Origin: Breznakibacter xylanolyticus
GTDB taxonomy: Bacteria > Bacteroidota > Bacteroidia > Bacteroidales > Marinilabiliaceae
DNA: 64,000 nt
Assembly: GCF_003254275.1 (NCBI RefSeq)
Contig: NZ_QKZK01000004.1
Span: forward strand, 150,372 to 214,371
Direction of reading: 5' to 3'
Below the pieces are notes generated by a model that was given only the letters and a program-made list of their open reading frames with translations, had not been told where the DNA came from and did not search any database. The position numbers and the translations under genes are program-made. This document shows, piece by piece, positions 28,935 through 38,582 of the stretch. Numbering within the stretch: the stretch's first letter is position 1; every line of letters begins with the position of its first letter.

Positions 28935-31775
28935 ATGAAACAGTGTATGAAGTGGATTTTAATGTTTTTTTTGGCTTTTGGCGTCGAAGCACATGCACAG
29001 TTGAGTTTGACGTTTTCGAACATTGATGAACTCACGTCATCAGGGAGATGTGGCACTCCTGAAAAATTTCAACTGACTCCCGATGGCATGTTACAACTCA
29101 ATGCTCTCGGTGAAACGTCGGATGCTTGTGTCATGTTCCCGAGTTCGGCCATCGAGGATGGACAATGGCAATGTGATGTAAAAATGGGTTTTGACCCTTC
29201 GTCGCAAAATTTTTGCAGGTTTTATATTGCTGCCGATGCGCCTGACCCTGCACTTGTGCAAAACGGATGGTTTGTGGCCATTGGTCAGGCCAATGACAAC
29301 GTCAGCCTTTGCCGTATAGACAATGGACAGTCTCAGTGTATTATTAACGGCGAGAGCCATCGACTGGCGCGTAACAATGTTGATGTTTCTGTACGAGTAA
29401 CCTATTCGAACCAAAGTGGCTGGAATCTTGAGACTTTTATTGATGGGCAATGGTTTCATGAAGGCAGTGCATTGTCGCATCCCATTGAGTCGCCAAGATG
29501 GTGTGGCATTTATTGTAAGTACACGAACACACGCAGCAATAAGTTTTGGTTCGACAACCTGGTGGTATCAGGCAGTCCGCTCAAGGATCGCGTGCCGCCC
29601 CAATTGATTGATTTTAGGGTTCGCAATCAACAATTAATAGAATGTCATTTTTCAGAGCCGGTATTATTGACCTCAGCAACTGCTTTATTGATTGACGCTG
29701 AGCAAGTGATGTTGCAATTTGATCCCTCTGTACCAAATAAAGCAACTTGCCATGTTGCAACGCCATTGGCCGATGGGTTCAGTGGGCAGATGCGGTTGTC
29801 GGGCATTACCGATTTGGAAGGGAATGTGATGAAGGACACTCTTGTTCTCATCAATTATGTAGCAACCAAAGTGACCAAGGCTTTTTTTCGTAACATGAGT
29901 TTGGTGGTCGTTTTTTCTACACCAATGGATGAAACGAATGTGGCGGGTATTCGCATTGATGCAGTGCCATTGTTAAGTACGCCTGGTACACCTAAGTGGG
30001 TAAACAACACCACGTTAGTTGTTCCATTCACTGTAGCGCCAATCAACCGGACACGGTATCAGGTTCGTTTGGGGAGGTTATATGATGCCCATGGTGACCC
30101 TTTTGATATGCCTGAGTTGGTTGTGCCCTGTTTTGTTCCCGAGCGTTATGATTTGGTCATTACGGAATTAATGACAGATCCTGCCCCACCGGTTAACTTG
30201 CCTGATCGGTCGTACATTGAGCTTTACAATCGCAGTGATTTTGACCTTGAAGGTGAGGATTATGCCATTGTTATCAATGAAAAGCGGTACGTTTTGCCTT
30301 CGGTTCATATTCCATCACATGATTTTGTGGTGCTTGTGAAGGATGATACAACTCAATGGCCTTGTCCTGTTTTGAAGGTTAAGGGCTTGCCAACGCTACC
30401 CAAAACAGCTGGTGAAATAGTGCTACTGGATGCTGGAAATTTGGTGTTAGATGCCATTTGCTATGATGAACAATGGCAGGATGGTACCTTTAAAACTCAA
30501 GGCGGTTGGTCGTTAGAGATTATTGACTGCGACAATCGGAGTGGTATGCCCGACAATTGGCACTATTCTGTTTCGACAAACGGAGGCACGCCCGGGTTGC
30601 TCAACAGTGTGGATGCCATTTACCGCGACGTTGTTGCGCCTGCCATCGACAAGCTGTTGTTGCCCAACGATACCACACTGGTGGTTTGTTTTTCTGAACC
30701 CATGATGGATTTGATCCGTTTGCAAATGGATGATTTAACCTTTGAACCAACGTGTTTTTTAAGCAGTTTGATACCCGACAGCATTTACGGGAAATCGTTG
30801 ACCATCCGCTTTGCCACACCTCCGACCATTGGGCAACTGTTTGAACTTTCGTTTGATGGAACGTTGACTGATTATGCCTGTAATGGCCTCACTCATGGAT
30901 TTGTATCCCGTTTTATGAATGCGAAACCTCCTTTGTTAGGAGATGTAAAGTTCAATGAGTTAATGTTTAATCCCTCTGCGGAGGATGTGGATTTTGTTGA
31001 AGTGATCAACGTCTCCAATCATGCTGTGTTGATGAATCAGTTGTATTTGACTGCGATGAAGGATGATGTGCCTGAAAAACTTGTTTCGTTGTCAACTGAT
31101 CCCATCCCCATGTTGCCGGGAGAGCCCTGGGTGTTTTCGGCCAATCGGCATGCCACGTTGTCAAATCATCATTGCGCCTATCCCTGGCGGGTGATGAGCG
31201 TGAGTTTGCCATCGATGCCTGACCAAGGTGGCGATGTGGCAATCACGGATCGGTCAGGGAGTGAGATCGATCGCGTTACTTACTTAGAGACATGGCATCA
31301 TCCCACCTTGGCATCAAAAGTGGGCGTTAGCTTGGAGAGGATGTCTGTTTCTGGAGCGACGCAAAGCTCTTGCAACTGGAGTAGTGCTTCTTCGCTGCGG
31401 GGCTATTCTACACCCACTGACCATAACAGTCAGTCAACGTGCGAGATTGCGGCAGATTCGTATGTCTCGTTAACGCCACAACTGTTTACTCCCGATATGG
31501 ATGGGACGGATGACTACTTATACATCGACCTTGCGGAGAATGCTGCAGGAGGCAATGTAACGCTGCGGATTTATTCAAAAGAAGGGTTGCCGGTGAAACA
31601 ACTGGCCAACCACGTGTTGGTGGGTAATGGGGAGCGCTTTCGTTGGGACGGAACCGGCGATCAGGGGCAAAGGATGGTTCCCGGCGTGTATGTGGTATGG
31701 GTACGAATCGACTACGCCGACGGCCGTTCGGAGGAGCATCGGATGACCTGCTACCTCGGGCTTTCGGCACGGTAG
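28935..31775 (+). CDS. Secreted multidomain protein with lamin-tail domains
   Basis: The 946-residue protein starts with a signal peptide (about 1-22, ending AHAQ). An N-terminal lectin/laminin-G-like beta domain (about 23-215, with WFVAIGQANDNVSLC and a terminal WFDNLVVSG) is followed by Ig-like segments, a lamin tail domain (about 405-550; SYIELYNRSDFDLEGE), a second lamin-tail-like domain (about 670-830; KFNELMFNPSAEDVDFVEV), and a C-terminal FlgD-like Ig fold (TPDMDGTDDYLYI to GVYVVWVRI). Export is clear; surface or outer-membrane delivery by a type IX-like route is an inference from the C-terminal fold. Substrate or partner is unknown. Confidence 0.82.
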   Translation: MKQCMKWILMFFLAFGVEAHAQLSLTFSNIDELTSSGRCGTPEKFQLTPDGMLQLNALGETSDACVMFPSSAIEDGQWQCDVKMGFDPSSQNFCRFYIAADAPDPALVQNGWFVAIGQANDNVSLCRIDNGQSQCIINGESHRLARNNVDVSVRVTYSNQSGWNLETFIDGQWFHEGSALSHPIESPRWCGIYCKYTNTRSNKFWFDNLVVSGSPLKDRVPPQLIDFRVRNQQLIECHFSEPVLLTSATALLIDAEQVMLQFDPSVPNKATCHVATPLADGFSGQMRLSGITDLEGNVMKDTLVLINYVATKVTKAFFRNMSLVVVFSTPMDETNVAGIRIDAVPLLSTPGTPKWVNNTTLVVPFTVAPINRTRYQVRLGRLYDAHGDPFDMPELVVPCFVPERYDLVITELMTDPAPPVNLPDRSYIELYNRSDFDLEGEDYAIVINEKRYVLPSVHIPSHDFVVLVKDDTTQWPCPVLKVKGLPTLPKTAGEIVLLDAGNLVLDAICYDEQWQDGTFKTQGGWSLEIIDCDNRSGMPDNWHYSVSTNGGTPGLLNSVDAIYRDVVAPAIDKLLLPNDTTLVVCFSEPMMDLIRLQMDDLTFEPTCFLSSLIPDSIYGKSLTIRFATPPTIGQLFELSFDGTLTDYACNGLTHGFVSRFMNAKPPLLGDVKFNELMFNPSAEDVDFVEVINVSNHAVLMNQLYLTAMKDDVPEKLVSLSTDPIPMLPGEPWVFSANRHATLSNHHCAYPWRVMSVSLPSMPDQGGDVAITDRSGSEIDRVTYLETWHHPTLASKVGVSLERMSVSGATQSSCNWSSASSLRGYSTPTDHNSQSTCEIAADSYVSLTPQLFTPDMDGTDDYLYIDLAENAAGGNVTLRIYSKEGLPVKQLANHVLVGNGERFRWDGTGDQGQRMVPGVYVVWVRIDYADGRSEEHRMTCYLGLSAR

Positions 31776-31790
31776 CTCGAGGTGATGTTG

Positions 31791-31822
31791 TTTGTAGATG
31801 GGGACGTGTTGTATTATATTTG
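31791..31822 (+). promoter_or_regulatory. Promoter of the CPBP protease gene
   Basis: TTTG at 31791-31794 and TATATTTG at 31815-31822, 20 bases apart, match the Bacteroidota consensus exactly; the ATG follows 22 bases later. Confidence 0.8.
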
Positions 31823-31844
31823 GCCTTTCATAAAAAATAATCGC

Positions 31845-32783
31845 ATGGCGACCGTATTTGCATCGCCGCCATTAACCCCTACATTCATGAACGCACGTTT
31901 CTCTAGCATCCATCCCTATCTTCAATTGGTGTGGTTTATTGTTTTTGTTGTCATCGGTACGCTGATAGCCAGTTTGTTGACGTCGGCCGCTGCGGTAGCT
32001 ATGTTTGGTTCGGATGTTGCCGCGATGGCGGGTGAGATGATGCGGAATCCTGATTTTTTGCGAATGGCACAAGTGGCACAAGTGTTTGGTTTGATGTTTG
32101 TTCCGGTGCTCACCTTTTATTCTCTGTTTGGTAACGAAGATGATTTTTCAGCCTTTAAGGGACCTCAACAGGGGCGTTTGTTTATTTTGGCCATGGTGGC
32201 CATTGGCATCAGTCAGCCGTTAATTGGGTGGAGTGCCCATTTCAACCAACAGATGTTTACTTATTTGCCTTTTGACGACACACGTCAATGGATGGTGAGC
32301 AAGGAACGCGAGGTTGCCGACCTGACTTTTTTGTTTCTTAACACCACCGACTGGCGTGTAATGATACTCAATGTGGTGATTATGGCTGTGTTGCCGGCCA
32401 TCTTCGAAGAATTGTTCTTTCGGGGTGTGATACAGCAAAAGCTCACCCAGTGGTGGGGCAGGGGGCATGTGGCCATTTGGGTGACGGCCATTATCTTTAG
32501 TGCCATTCATTTGCAGTTTGAGACATTTCTGCCCCGTGTGTTGTTGGGCGCGTTGTTGGGATATTTGTTTCGTTGGGGGAAGTCGCTTTGGTTACCCATG
32601 GCAGCACATTTTGTCAATAACTTTTTTGCATTGGGTGCCTTTTATTATCAGCGCTCCAAGAGTCCTGATTTTAATCCCATTACTTCCGAAACACCTTCGA
32701 ATGGCTGGATGGCGTTGTTGAGTTTTGTGACCATTGTGCTGTTGCTGTTAAAAATAAGGCAGCGGAGTTTAAAGTCTGAATAA
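31845..32783 (+). CDS. CPBP family intramembrane glutamic protease
   Basis: The 312-residue polytopic protein carries the three CPBP (Rce1/Abi) motifs: EELFFRG (E188, E189, R193), the FSAIHLQF histidine, and HFVNNFFALG. Such enzymes cleave within membranes; in bacteria substrates are mostly unknown, with links to bacteriocin self-immunity in some cases, and no such gene is adjacent here. The frame begins at 31782, but that part contains the promoter, so ATG 31845 is chosen. It is followed by a repeat mosaic. Confidence 0.9.
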   Translation: MATVFASPPLTPTFMNARFSSIHPYLQLVWFIVFVVIGTLIASLLTSAAAVAMFGSDVAAMAGEMMRNPDFLRMAQVAQVFGLMFVPVLTFYSLFGNEDDFSAFKGPQQGRLFILAMVAIGISQPLIGWSAHFNQQMFTYLPFDDTRQWMVSKEREVADLTFLFLNTTDWRVMILNVVIMAVLPAIFEELFFRGVIQQKLTQWWGRGHVAIWVTAIIFSAIHLQFETFLPRVLLGALLGYLFRWGKSLWLPMAAHFVNNFFALGAFYYQRSKSPDFNPITSETPSNGWMALLSFVTIVLLLLKIRQRSLKSE

Positions 32784-32924
32784 TAGAATTTAGTTGCCCT
32801 GTGTTTGATTGTAGCGCAGTGTTTTCAATGAACAGGGAAACACTGCGGTTTTATACAAACGTTGCTTGTGACATCTTTTTTCTGTCTATGAATGATGTGT
32901 GAGATCTTAGGGCTGTTGCTCATA

Positions 32925-33029
32925 TAGAGTTTTCAATGAACACAGAGTCAAAATAAACGCTGAGGCGCGAAGGCGCTGAGTTGGTTTGATTAATAGATTG
33001 CGTTTAAATATGAAAGCAGATAACTCAGC
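32925..33029 (+). repeat. Dispersed repeat R1, copy A
   Basis: Starts TAGAGTTTTCAATGAACAC and continues with GAGTCAAAATAAACGCTGAG, GCGTTTAAAT and GCAGATAACTC. It is collinear with copies at 44266-44361, 60991-61107 and 61671-61776; this copy is more diverged at its right end. Confidence 0.8.
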
Positions 33030-33042
33030 ATTTAATCATTGT

Positions 33043-33123
33043 CCTCTACTTAACGAACTAATAACTAACGCTGATTTGCAGTGAGATAAGATGAGATCCA
33101 GTGAGGAGAAGAAGCCTCAGTGC
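33043..33123 (+). repeat. Dispersed repeat R2, copy 1
   Basis: Contains TTGCAGTGAGATAAGATGAG followed by a CAGTGAGGAGAAG block; about 80 bases are collinear with 61775-61863, and both copies lie next to an R1 element. Confidence 0.75.
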
Positions 33124-33283
33124 CACTCGGTAAAAGAGTTATATAGTAGGCTCAGAGTTATTTTTAAGTTGTGTTGTGCGTTTGAGATACTGATTATACC
33201 TGTGTTCAAATTAAAAAGCAGATAACTCAAAAGAATTATATAGTAGTTTGTTTAGAGGGAGAGAACATTTTATGATGACGAAA

Positions 33284-33330
33284 TAAAAAAACGCAAGGCC
33301 GACAAAGGTGTCGGTGTCTTGCGTTTTTTA
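33284..33330 (-). terminator. Terminator of the secreted M16 protease gene
   Basis: ACGCAAG pairs with CTTGCGT and CCGACA with TGTCGG within one hairpin; A and T runs flank both sides, so it may work in both directions. Confidence 0.8.
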
Positions 33331-33428
33331 GTTCCTCAATATTCAAATCGTTTATAATGGCATTAAGATGCTGTAAGGTAACGATTATTAATGCGTTATA
33401 GGTAAATCAGTCTTTGTATTAAATTTTA

Positions 33429-36284
33429 TCATTTGTTGCTTAACGTCTCGCTGTCGGGAGTGGAAGATGGTTGTGCAGCGGGCATCATCACCACCTCAAG
33501 CATTCGATTGGGCGAGAATGTTTTGGCCATAAATTGTTGGAGGGTTTTGGGGCTCATTTTTTTCACGCCTTTTTCGTAACCTGTGTGTCGATCAATGCCC
33601 TCAAGGTAGTTGTTGAGGATGTTTGACATCCAATAGCCATTTTCAATTTGCCGGTCGGTGAATGATTTCAGGAATAATTCTTTGGTCTTTTGAACGTCTT
33701 CGGCCGAAGGCCCTTGGGTCATGAGGTTGTTGATTTCCTCATGCAATAGCGAGAGCATTCGCTCAGCTTTGGCTGAGTCGGTATTGAACGAGAGGGTGAT
33801 TTCGGCCTTTTTCTCGGGCTGTTTTTCGCAGCTTCCGCTGACACTCACGCCATAGGTTCCGCCCTCTTTTTCGCGAATGGATGCAACGTAGCGGATGTCG
33901 AGTATGTTTTTAATGGCCGAGATATGGAGCATATCATCGTTGGTGTATTTTATCGGGCCACTGTAGTATGCGAACACTGATGTTTTGGGTGTCTGCATGG
34001 TTTTGTCGAAGCGGGTACGAACCATATCCGCAGGCGTTCTGACGCCCCTGTCGATGTACGTTTCCTTGCGAGCTCCGGCAGGCAGCGATCCCAGGTAGGT
34101 TTCGACCAGCGGTTTGAGTTTGTCCATGTCGATGTTGCCTACGAACACAAACGTAAAGTCAGCAGGGTCGGAAAACCGGTCGCGGTATATCTGCTCCACT
34201 CGTTCGAAGGTGACTGCTTCCAATGCTTCTGTAGAGATGGATTTGATGCGGGGATGGCGATTGGTGAGCAAGGCCGTCACGCTGTCGCGGAAGGCCGCAT
34301 CGGGGTTCAGTGCCATGTATTGGAGGTAAGGCTTGAGACGAGCCATGTAGGCATCAAAGGCTTCGCGGTCGAAACGGGGTGCGGTAAAGCGAAGATGTAC
34401 TTGTTGGAGCAACAGTTCCATGTCGTCGGGCGAGCAGTTTCCGCTGATGATTTCACGGTCGTCGCCCAATGCGATGCCTGTGGATACGCGTTTCCCGGCC
34501 AGCATCTTCCGAAGATCCGACGTGGTGTGGTTGCCCATCCCCATTTCGCCAACGAGTGTGGGCATAAGTACGGCCGAGAGCCACAGGTCATCTTCCAGTT
34601 GGCTCATGCCGCCATCGCTTTGGCCATTCATCAGGATTTCATCTTCTTTGAAATTGGTCTTTTTCACCATCACTTTGATGCCGTTTGACAGTGTCCATTG
34701 GTGAACGTCGAATTTTTTCAGTTTTTCGTCTTTCACCACAGTGCCTTTTTGCGGCACCGTTTCTATGAGCGATTGTGCCAGAAGTTTTTCTTCGTAAGCA
34801 TCGACTTTTTGATGTTTCGAAGCTTCGTACATCGCCAGCAGTTCGTTTTGTGACGGTACCTGAATGTCCTCTTTTTCAGGGGCGGTGAGGGTGATGATGA
34901 CATTCTTTTCGGTGAAAAATGACGCGGTCAGTGTGTTGATTTCGTTCACCGAAATGCCGGGTACCACTTCCTTGACAAAGTCCCGGTAGTAGGCGATGTC
35001 GCATGTGGGAGCGTTTTGGGTGAAGTGAGAGTAATAGTCCCACACATAACTGTTGTGTTCACGGTTTTGACGTTCGATGAAGCGCGACTCTATTGAGCGA
35101 AGAAAGTTGGCTTTGGCACGCTCCAGTTCCGGTTGCGTAAAGCCGTGGTGTTGCATGCGGCGGCATTCGGTCAGCAGCATCTCGAAGGTGGGTAGCGTTT
35201 GATTGGTTTTGGCTGTTCCCGAAGCATACAGCACTTTGGTGGTGGGCGAAAATCCACCCATGCCAACATTTGCCGTGATGGCCGGCGCCGACTCTTTTTT
35301 AAGTAAGTCGCTCAGGCGCACGTTCATCATTTGACCAATAAAATTGGTGAGGATGTTGTGACGCAGGTATTGTTGGTTTTTTAGCGAATCGGGCGTGGCC
35401 GGGTGTTTGATATAGAAGGAGATATTGGTGTTTGTGGCTTCGGGGTCGGTGGCCATGGCAATGATGGGTTGGTCGTTGTCGGGAACGCCGTAAACGGGTT
35501 TGGGGGCTGGGTTTTCAACGGCCGGGATGGCTGAAAAGCGCGCGATAATTTTTTGTTCCATCATTTTGGCGTCAAAATCACCTACTACGATAACGGCTTG
35601 TAAGTCTGTGCGATACCATTGATGGTAGAAGTCGAAAATCGCCTGATGATCAAAGTGGTTGATAACGGCTGTATCACCAATCACGTTGCGTTGTCCATAT
35701 TTTGATCCGGCATAGATGATTGGGCGCAGCTTGTCGCTCATACGAGCTTGTGCACTGCCGCGAGTTCGCCATTCTTCGAGGATGACCCCTCGTTCCGATT
35801 CAATCTCTTCGGCCTCAAACGCAATGTAATTGGACCAGTCGTGCAAAATGAGCAGACAGCTGTCGATGATGCCATCGCGGGTGATGGGCACGCTGCCAAT
35901 ATTGTAGCAAGTCACATCCTGACCGGTAAAGGCATTGACGTTTTGACCAAATTTGCAGCCAATGGTTTCGAGGTAATTAAGCAATGCCTTTTTGGGGAAA
36001 TGCTTGGTGCCGTTAAAGGCCATGTGCTCGGTAAAGTGTGCCAGGCCGTTTTGGTTGTCCTCTTCGAGGATGGCTCCCACGTTGTGCACGATGTAGAATT
36101 CTGCACGTTTTTCGGGTTTCTTGTTCGAGCGAATGTAGTAACGCATGCCATTGGCGAGGGTGCCATGTACCACGTTGGGGTCGAAGGGTACCGGTTGATC
36201 GGGTTGGTACAGTTGTGCCTGAACAGGGGTCACAATTGTGCTTAGAAGTAGCAACAGGACAAAAAGCTTCACGAATTTTTTCAT
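33429..36284 (-). CDS. Secreted M16 family zinc protease (PqqL-like, two-domain)
   Basis: The 951-residue protein has a signal peptide (about 1-24, ending PVQAQ). The catalytic inverted zinc motif is H83-F-T-E86-H87 in LAHFTEHMAFNG, with the downstream metal-ligand Glu region near EEIESERGVILEEW. Four M16 subdomains can be followed, the second half being catalytically inactive as usual (VHQWTLSNGIKVMVKKTNF). Homologues degrade peptides in the periplasm; a nutritional or quality-control role is inferred. It is divergent from recO and ends in a strong terminator. Confidence 0.93.
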   Translation of the reverse strand: MKKFVKLFVLLLLLSTIVTPVQAQLYQPDQPVPFDPNVVHGTLANGMRYYIRSNKKPEKRAEFYIVHNVGAILEEDNQNGLAHFTEHMAFNGTKHFPKKALLNYLETIGCKFGQNVNAFTGQDVTCYNIGSVPITRDGIIDSCLLILHDWSNYIAFEAEEIESERGVILEEWRTRGSAQARMSDKLRPIIYAGSKYGQRNVIGDTAVINHFDHQAIFDFYHQWYRTDLQAVIVVGDFDAKMMEQKIIARFSAIPAVENPAPKPVYGVPDNDQPIIAMATDPEATNTNISFYIKHPATPDSLKNQQYLRHNILTNFIGQMMNVRLSDLLKKESAPAITANVGMGGFSPTTKVLYASGTAKTNQTLPTFEMLLTECRRMQHHGFTQPELERAKANFLRSIESRFIERQNREHNSYVWDYYSHFTQNAPTCDIAYYRDFVKEVVPGISVNEINTLTASFFTEKNVIITLTAPEKEDIQVPSQNELLAMYEASKHQKVDAYEEKLLAQSLIETVPQKGTVVKDEKLKKFDVHQWTLSNGIKVMVKKTNFKEDEILMNGQSDGGMSQLEDDLWLSAVLMPTLVGEMGMGNHTTSDLRKMLAGKRVSTGIALGDDREIISGNCSPDDMELLLQQVHLRFTAPRFDREAFDAYMARLKPYLQYMALNPDAAFRDSVTALLTNRHPRIKSISTEALEAVTFERVEQIYRDRFSDPADFTFVFVGNIDMDKLKPLVETYLGSLPAGARKETYIDRGVRTPADMVRTRFDKTMQTPKTSVFAYYSGPIKYTNDDMLHISAIKNILDIRYVASIREKEGGTYGVSVSGSCEKQPEKKAEITLSFNTDSAKAERMLSLLHEEINNLMTQGPSAEDVQKTKELFLKSFTDRQIENGYWMSNILNNYLEGIDRHTGYEKGVKKMSPKTLQQFMAKTFSPNRMLEVVMMPAAQPSSTPDSETLSNK

Positions 36285-36476
36285 GGATGATGAGTTGGTA
36301 TAAAGATTACTTTACAATAGTAATCAATTGGAAAATACATCCGGTGGTTTTTTGTAACAATTAGGAGGAATGATTGGGCATTTTGGGGAACGAATTCGCA
36401 GACACTTTCCACATCTAAATCATCCACAGCATTGTAAAAATCCATTACTTTGCAGAATGGGTTACCTTCAATTATC

Positions 36477-37193
36477 ATGATTCACGCAACCAACGGCATT
36501 GTACTCAATCATGTGCGTTACGGCGAAACCAGTGCTGTGGTGCATATCTATACCGAACATTTTGGTCAACAGTCGTATATGGTCAATGGGGTGCGATCGA
36601 CCCGCAACAAGGGAAAAAGCGTGTTGCTTCAACCCCTCACGTTGTTGTCCATGCAGGTGTACCACAAGCAGGGCAAGGAGATTCAGCGCATCAAGGAGTT
36701 TGAGGTGGCACTGCCTTTTGTTTCTATCCCGTTTGATCAAACCAAACGTTCCATTGCTTTTTTCATTACCGAAATGATGCGGCGTTCGTTGCGCGAGGAG
36801 GAAGCAAATCCCTCGCTTTTCGGTTTCATCGAACAATCAGTCAGGGATCTTGATGCCATGCCCCGTTCTGGGAATTATCACCTCACTTTTTTGGCCGGAC
36901 TCACACGCTATCTCGGTTTTTACCCCGATTTGTCTCATTATTCGCCCGACCATTGGTTTGATTTGGAAAATGGCGTTTTCTCGGGCCATTTGACGCCTTC
37001 TCCCCAGTCGGTTCCATCAGATTTGTGTGGTTTGTGGGTCAATGTGTTTGAACCGGATAGCAACCCCTCTGTGCCTGTCAACAGTGAGCAGCGAAACCGT
37101 TTGGCCGAATATATGATTGATTTTTACGCGCTGCATCTTCCCGGTTTTGGACGCGTTAAGTCGTTGGATATCTTGCAGGGAATCTATTTATGA
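36477..37193 (+). CDS. recO: DNA repair protein RecO
   Basis: RecO works with RecR (and RecF) to load RecA on SSB-coated single-stranded DNA and anneals strands. The 238-residue protein shows the N-terminal OB fold (GIVLNHVRYGETSAVVHIYT; YMVNGVRSTRNKGK) and helical C-terminal domain (FLAGLTRYLGFYPD) characteristic of Bacteroidota RecO. The frame begins at a TTG at 36450, but ATG 36477 yields the conserved start MIHATNGIVLN. It is divergent from the M16 gene and 134 bp before the aminotransferase homologue. Confidence 0.92.
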   Translation: MIHATNGIVLNHVRYGETSAVVHIYTEHFGQQSYMVNGVRSTRNKGKSVLLQPLTLLSMQVYHKQGKEIQRIKEFEVALPFVSIPFDQTKRSIAFFITEMMRRSLREEEANPSLFGFIEQSVRDLDAMPRSGNYHLTFLAGLTRYLGFYPDLSHYSPDHWFDLENGVFSGHLTPSPQSVPSDLCGLWVNVFEPDSNPSVPVNSEQRNRLAEYMIDFYALHLPGFGRVKSLDILQGIYL

Positions 37194-37327
37194 ACAGGTT
37201 GTTGATAATTATTCGATGGCTATTTTGGGTAAAAGGTGTAAATTGAGTGAGCCAATTTCGCCAATCGGACTCTCCCAATTTGCCGGGCGAAATAGGTCTC
37301 CTTATATACCCGACTAAAACAACCTCC

Positions 37328-38467
37328 ATGATCTCTTCAAAAATTTCGAATTATGACCCGTCGTTCTACGATGCCATTATGGCCATGGCCGAGCAGCACG
37401 GAGCCATTAACCTGGCCGGTCATTACCCGTCGTTGCCCGTTCCTGATGATATTGATCAGATGATCCGACGGCATTGGCTCGATGAGAGCCACATCACAGG
37501 GGAACCTTTTGGCAACCTGAGTCTGCGTGAAAAGATCGCTGAAGGCACAGCCCTTAGAACCGGGCATCAATACGCCCCCCAAACCGAAATCACCATTTGC
37601 GGATCGCGTGAACAGGCCATGTATGCAACCATCTCGGCCATCGTTCGCGAAGGTGATCAGGTAATTGTTTTTGAGCCCACTGCCGGAAATTATGGTGCCG
37701 TGGTGGAACTCAATGCCGGTCAGCCCACCACCATCCGTCTCTCGGAACCCGACTTTGCCATTGACTGGGAAAACGTGCACAAGGCCATTAGCACCAAAAC
37801 GCGCATGATCATCATCGCCTCGCCACACAACCCCACCGGACGTGTGTTGGGCGAGCTCGACATCATTCGGCTGCAGAAACTTATTTCAGGGACTAAAATA
37901 GTGGTGCTTTGTGACGAAAGTATGGCACACACTGTTTTTGACGGCCAACCGCATCAGAGCCTGAGTATGTTTCCCAAACTGGCCGACCAAAGTGTGGTGG
38001 TGCGATCGTTTGGTGAAGTGTATCAGGCGCAAGGCTGGCAAATGGGGTATTGTATGGCGCCATCTGATATCATGAAAGAGATTCGGCGTGTATTTGCCAT
38101 GATGGGGGGCAGTACCCATCCCGTTTTGCAAAACGCATTGCTCCATTACATGGAAACACCGGCTTATAACCCGGGTACGTCAAACCTGTTTCACCATAAA
38201 AACACCCTTTTCACCAAACATCTGGAGGGGAGTCGGTTTAAGCGGTTGCCATGCAGTGGCACTTGGTTTCAGATGCTCGACTATTCAGCCATTGCCGACA
38301 TTCCCGACCGCGAATTTGCCGTGCAACTCATCAAAGACCATGGTGTTGCGGCAAGCCCGTTGAGTCTCTATTTGCACGAAAAGAGCAAGAGTCGTATGCT
38401 GCGTTTTAATCTTGCACAAAGCGATGATTATCTGATCGAGGCGGCAAAGCGACTGATGAGGATATGA
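37328..38467 (+). CDS. Class I aminotransferase homologue without the PLP lysine (YbdL-like)
   Basis: The 379-residue protein aligns throughout with methionine aminotransferase YbdL and related class I/II enzymes: INLAGHYPSLPVP, GSREQAMYATISAIV, SPHNPTGRV, VVVRSFGEVYQAQGWQMGY and a late MLRFNLAQ. In active relatives the block is SFGKTYHxTGWK; here residue 230 is Glu (GAA at 38015-38017) where the Schiff-base Lys belongs. The PLP-contacting Tyr of SDEVYEH is also changed (CDESMAH). The frame is intact and the rest of the fold is well kept, so it may be a non-catalytic binding protein or a relative with another chemistry. The start ATG 37328 was chosen over 37247 by homology. Confidence 0.85.
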   Translation: MISSKISNYDPSFYDAIMAMAEQHGAINLAGHYPSLPVPDDIDQMIRRHWLDESHITGEPFGNLSLREKIAEGTALRTGHQYAPQTEITICGSREQAMYATISAIVREGDQVIVFEPTAGNYGAVVELNAGQPTTIRLSEPDFAIDWENVHKAISTKTRMIIIASPHNPTGRVLGELDIIRLQKLISGTKIVVLCDESMAHTVFDGQPHQSLSMFPKLADQSVVVRSFGEVYQAQGWQMGYCMAPSDIMKEIRRVFAMMGGSTHPVLQNALLHYMETPAYNPGTSNLFHHKNTLFTKHLEGSRFKRLPCSGTWFQMLDYSAIADIPDREFAVQLIKDHGVAASPLSLYLHEKSKSRMLRFNLAQSDDYLIEAAKRLMRI

Positions 38468-38534
38468 TCACTGCATGTGATGTGATGCTTGAAAAATTCG
38501 CAAAACCAGCACAAAATTGTTTGAATGGGAATCG

Positions 38535-38542
38535 TACATTTG
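38535..38542 (+). promoter_or_regulatory. Candidate -7 box upstream of truA
   Basis: TACATTTG matches TAnnTTTG and lies 40 bases before the inferred TTG start. The upstream TTTG is at a non-standard distance. Confidence 0.4.
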
Positions 38543-38582
38543 CAAAAAATGCATTCAGTCAACGAGATCCATTCATAAGACA

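Larger units (their letters stand above)
32784..33428. other. Repeat mosaic between the CPBP gene and the M16 protease
   Basis: No gene is seen in 645 bases. The stretch holds one copy of R1 (32925-33029), one of R2 (33043-33123), a partial R1 tail with AAAAGAGTTATATAGTAG (33133-33150), a segment AAGTTGTGTTGTGCGTTTG (33166-33184) shared with 61131-61149, a further R1 tail at 33216-33246, and a terminator. Confidence 0.7.

Noticed and set aside
31845..32783. Bacteriocin immunity locus around the CPBP protease
   Set aside because: No peptide precursor, modification enzyme or exporter gene is adjacent.
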